A DNA stretch of 7,737 nucleotides from CAYYSY01 sp964474355. Its GTDB lineage: Bacteria; Myxococcota_A; UBA9160; UBA4427. A model generated the notes under the pieces. That model was not told where the DNA came from and ran no database searches. It worked only from the letters and a program-made list of their open reading frames with translations. Shown piece after piece: positions 6,590-7,737 of the stretch (position 1 is its first letter; each line of letters begins with the position of its first letter). The stretch spans positions 1 to 7,737 of the forward strand of contig CAYYSY010000142.1 in the NCBI GenBank assembly GCA_964474355.1, read 5' to 3'. The position numbers were made by a program, and so were the translations under genes.

Positions 6590-7737
6590 CTACGCGCCGC
6601 GCGCCTTCCGCACCTCTTCGACCACGCGCGCGGCCGCACGGTCGACCTCCTCGGCCGTGGTGAAGCGACCGAGGCCGAACCGGAGGGTCGCCTTGGCGAG
6701 CGCGGCGTCGTGGCCGATCGCCAGCAGCACGTGGCTCGGTGCGGGGTCGGCGGAGCTGCAGGCCGAGCCCGTCGAGAGCGCGAGGTCGGGCAGCGCGAGC
6801 AGCAGCTTGTCACCGTCGATGTCCTCGACCGACACGCTGAGATTGCCGGGCAGGCCACGCTCGGGGTCGCCGTTGCGGCGCAGCCGGGCAAGGCCCGACG
6901 ACAGGTGCTCCCACAGCGCATCGCGCAGCCCGGCGATCCGCGCGGCCTCTTCGGCCTGTGCGGCGGCCGCGAGCTCGGCCGCCTTCGCGAGCCCGACGAC
7001 CTGGTGCACGGCGATCGTCCCCGAGCGCAGCCCGCCCTCGTGGCCGCCCCCGAGCTGGCGTGGCTCGATGCGCGCGCGGGGGGTGCGGCGCCGCACGTAG
7101 AGCGCGCCCGAGCCCTTGGGGCCGTAGATCTTGTGCGCCGAGATCGAGAGGAGCGCAACGGGGGTGCGCGTCACGTCGACCGGCACCTTGCCGAACGCCT
7201 GGGCCGCGTCGGAGTGCAGCGGCACGCCGCGCTCGGCGCAGAGCGCGGCGACGGCGTCCATGTCCGGCACCGTGCCGATCTCGCTGTTCGCCCACATGAT
7301 CGAGACGAGCGCGGTTTCGGCGGCCAGCACCCGTTCGAGGTCGGCGAGGTCGACGTGCCCCCGGGCGTCGACGCCGAGCCGCACGACGGGCGTACCGTGA
7401 CGCTCGAGGAATGCGAGCGGGTCGAGCACGGCCGGGTGCTCGGTCACCACGCTGACCACCTGCTTCGAGGGCGCGCGCGCCGACGCGCCGAAGACCGCGA
7501 GGTTGTCGCTCTCGGTGGCGCCGCTCGTGAAGACGATCTCGCGGGACGACGCGCCGATCGCCTTGGCGACCTGCTCGCGGGCGCGCTCGACGGCCTCCTC
7601 GGCCTCCCAGCCGAACTCGTGGCTGCGGCTGGCCGCGTTCCCGAACTTGTCGAAGAAGTACGGAACCATCGCGTCGACGACCCGCGGGTCGCACGGCGTC
7701 GTCGCATGGTTGTCCATGTAAACCCGGCGCTTTTCTT
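6590..7737 (-). CDS. Class I cysteine desulfurase, IscS/NifS family (N-terminus beyond right edge)
   Basis: This is a PLP-dependent enzyme that takes sulfur from L-cysteine as a persulfide, giving alanine, and hands it on for Fe-S clusters, tRNA thiolation or cofactors. Numbering from the internal ATG at 7717, the active site is complete: TSGATESDNLA (64-74), TEHPAV with His94, HSDAAQ with Asp170 and Gln173, SAHKIYGPKGSG with PLP-binding Lys196, the RSGT motif (231-234) and STGSACSS with catalytic Cys320. The long loop around Cys320 marks the class I type. The C-terminus is intact (375 residues to the TAG at 6590). The ATG at 7717 is probably not the start: the frame stays open upstream as EKRRVY, completing the family's usual VY-[LFM]-DN-ATTP strand, and no ribosome-binding site sits before the ATG. 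No iscU or iscR is visible, so the exact symbol (iscS or nifS) is left open. Confidence 0.95.
   Translation of the reverse strand, partial: EKRRVYMDNHATTPCDPRVVDAMVPYFFDKFGNAASRSHEFGWEAEEAVERAREQVAKAIGASSREIVFTSGATESDNLAVFGASARAPSKQVVSVVTEHPAVLDPLAFLERHGTPVVRLGVDARGHVDLADLERVLAAETALVSIMWANSEIGTVPDMDAVAALCAERGVPLHSDAAQAFGKVPVDVTRTPVALLSISAHKIYGPKGSGALYVRRRTPRARIEPRQLGGGHEGGLRSGTIAVHQVVGLAKAAELAAAAQAEEAARIAGLRDALWEHLSSGLARLRRNGDPERGLPGNLSVSVEDIDGDKLLLALPDLALSTGSACSSADPAPSHVLLAIGHDAALAKATLRFGLGRFTTAEEVDRAAARVVEEVRKARGA

Noticed and set aside
6424..7158. Minus-strand frame containing CSGCGAVLPPR, which resembles half a zinc ribbon
   Set aside because: There is only one CxxC pair. The frame is mostly the shadow of the cysteine desulfurase, and the segment in the gap has no convincing start or ribosome-binding site of its own.

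Overview
The window is GC-rich bacterial DNA, densely coding on the minus strand, with six genes and one real gap. It carries a LolB-like outer-membrane lipoprotein and two more predicted lipoproteins, so the host is most likely a Gram-negative diderm. High GC, GTG/TTG starts and the character of the proteins suggest a deltaproteobacterial or Myxococcota-like lineage. That assignment is an impression from protein style, not a demonstrated one.

Reading in the direction of transcription (right to left): a class I (IscS/NifS-type) cysteine desulfurase enters from the right edge and ends at 6590. Its true N-terminus is probably just outside the window. A 306-base gap (6284-6589) follows, the only sizeable non-coding stretch and the natural place for a promoter. 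Then come five closely spaced genes: an APS kinase (cysC), a ~613-residue TPR lipoprotein, a LolB-like lipoprotein, an oversized family 5 (peptide/nickel type) ABC substrate-binding protein, and a DppB/OppB-type permease cut by the left edge.

The five genes look like one operon. Spacings are 51 bases (6 with an alternative start), 10 bases, a 4-base TTGA overlap and a 1-base TAATG overlap, and two ribosome-binding sites lie over or just before the preceding gene's stop. A TPR protein directly upstream of LolB is a recurring arrangement in gamma- and betaproteobacteria, where it precedes ispE. Here that pair is instead followed by a peptide-type ABC importer and preceded by an APS kinase.

The most distinctive protein is the substrate-binding protein. 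It has a lipoprotein signal at the N-terminus and also a transmembrane helix at the extreme C-terminus, which predicts a receptor fixed in the inner membrane next to its permease. I see no CRISPR array, insertion sequence, rRNA or tRNA, and no clear novel defence or mobile system.
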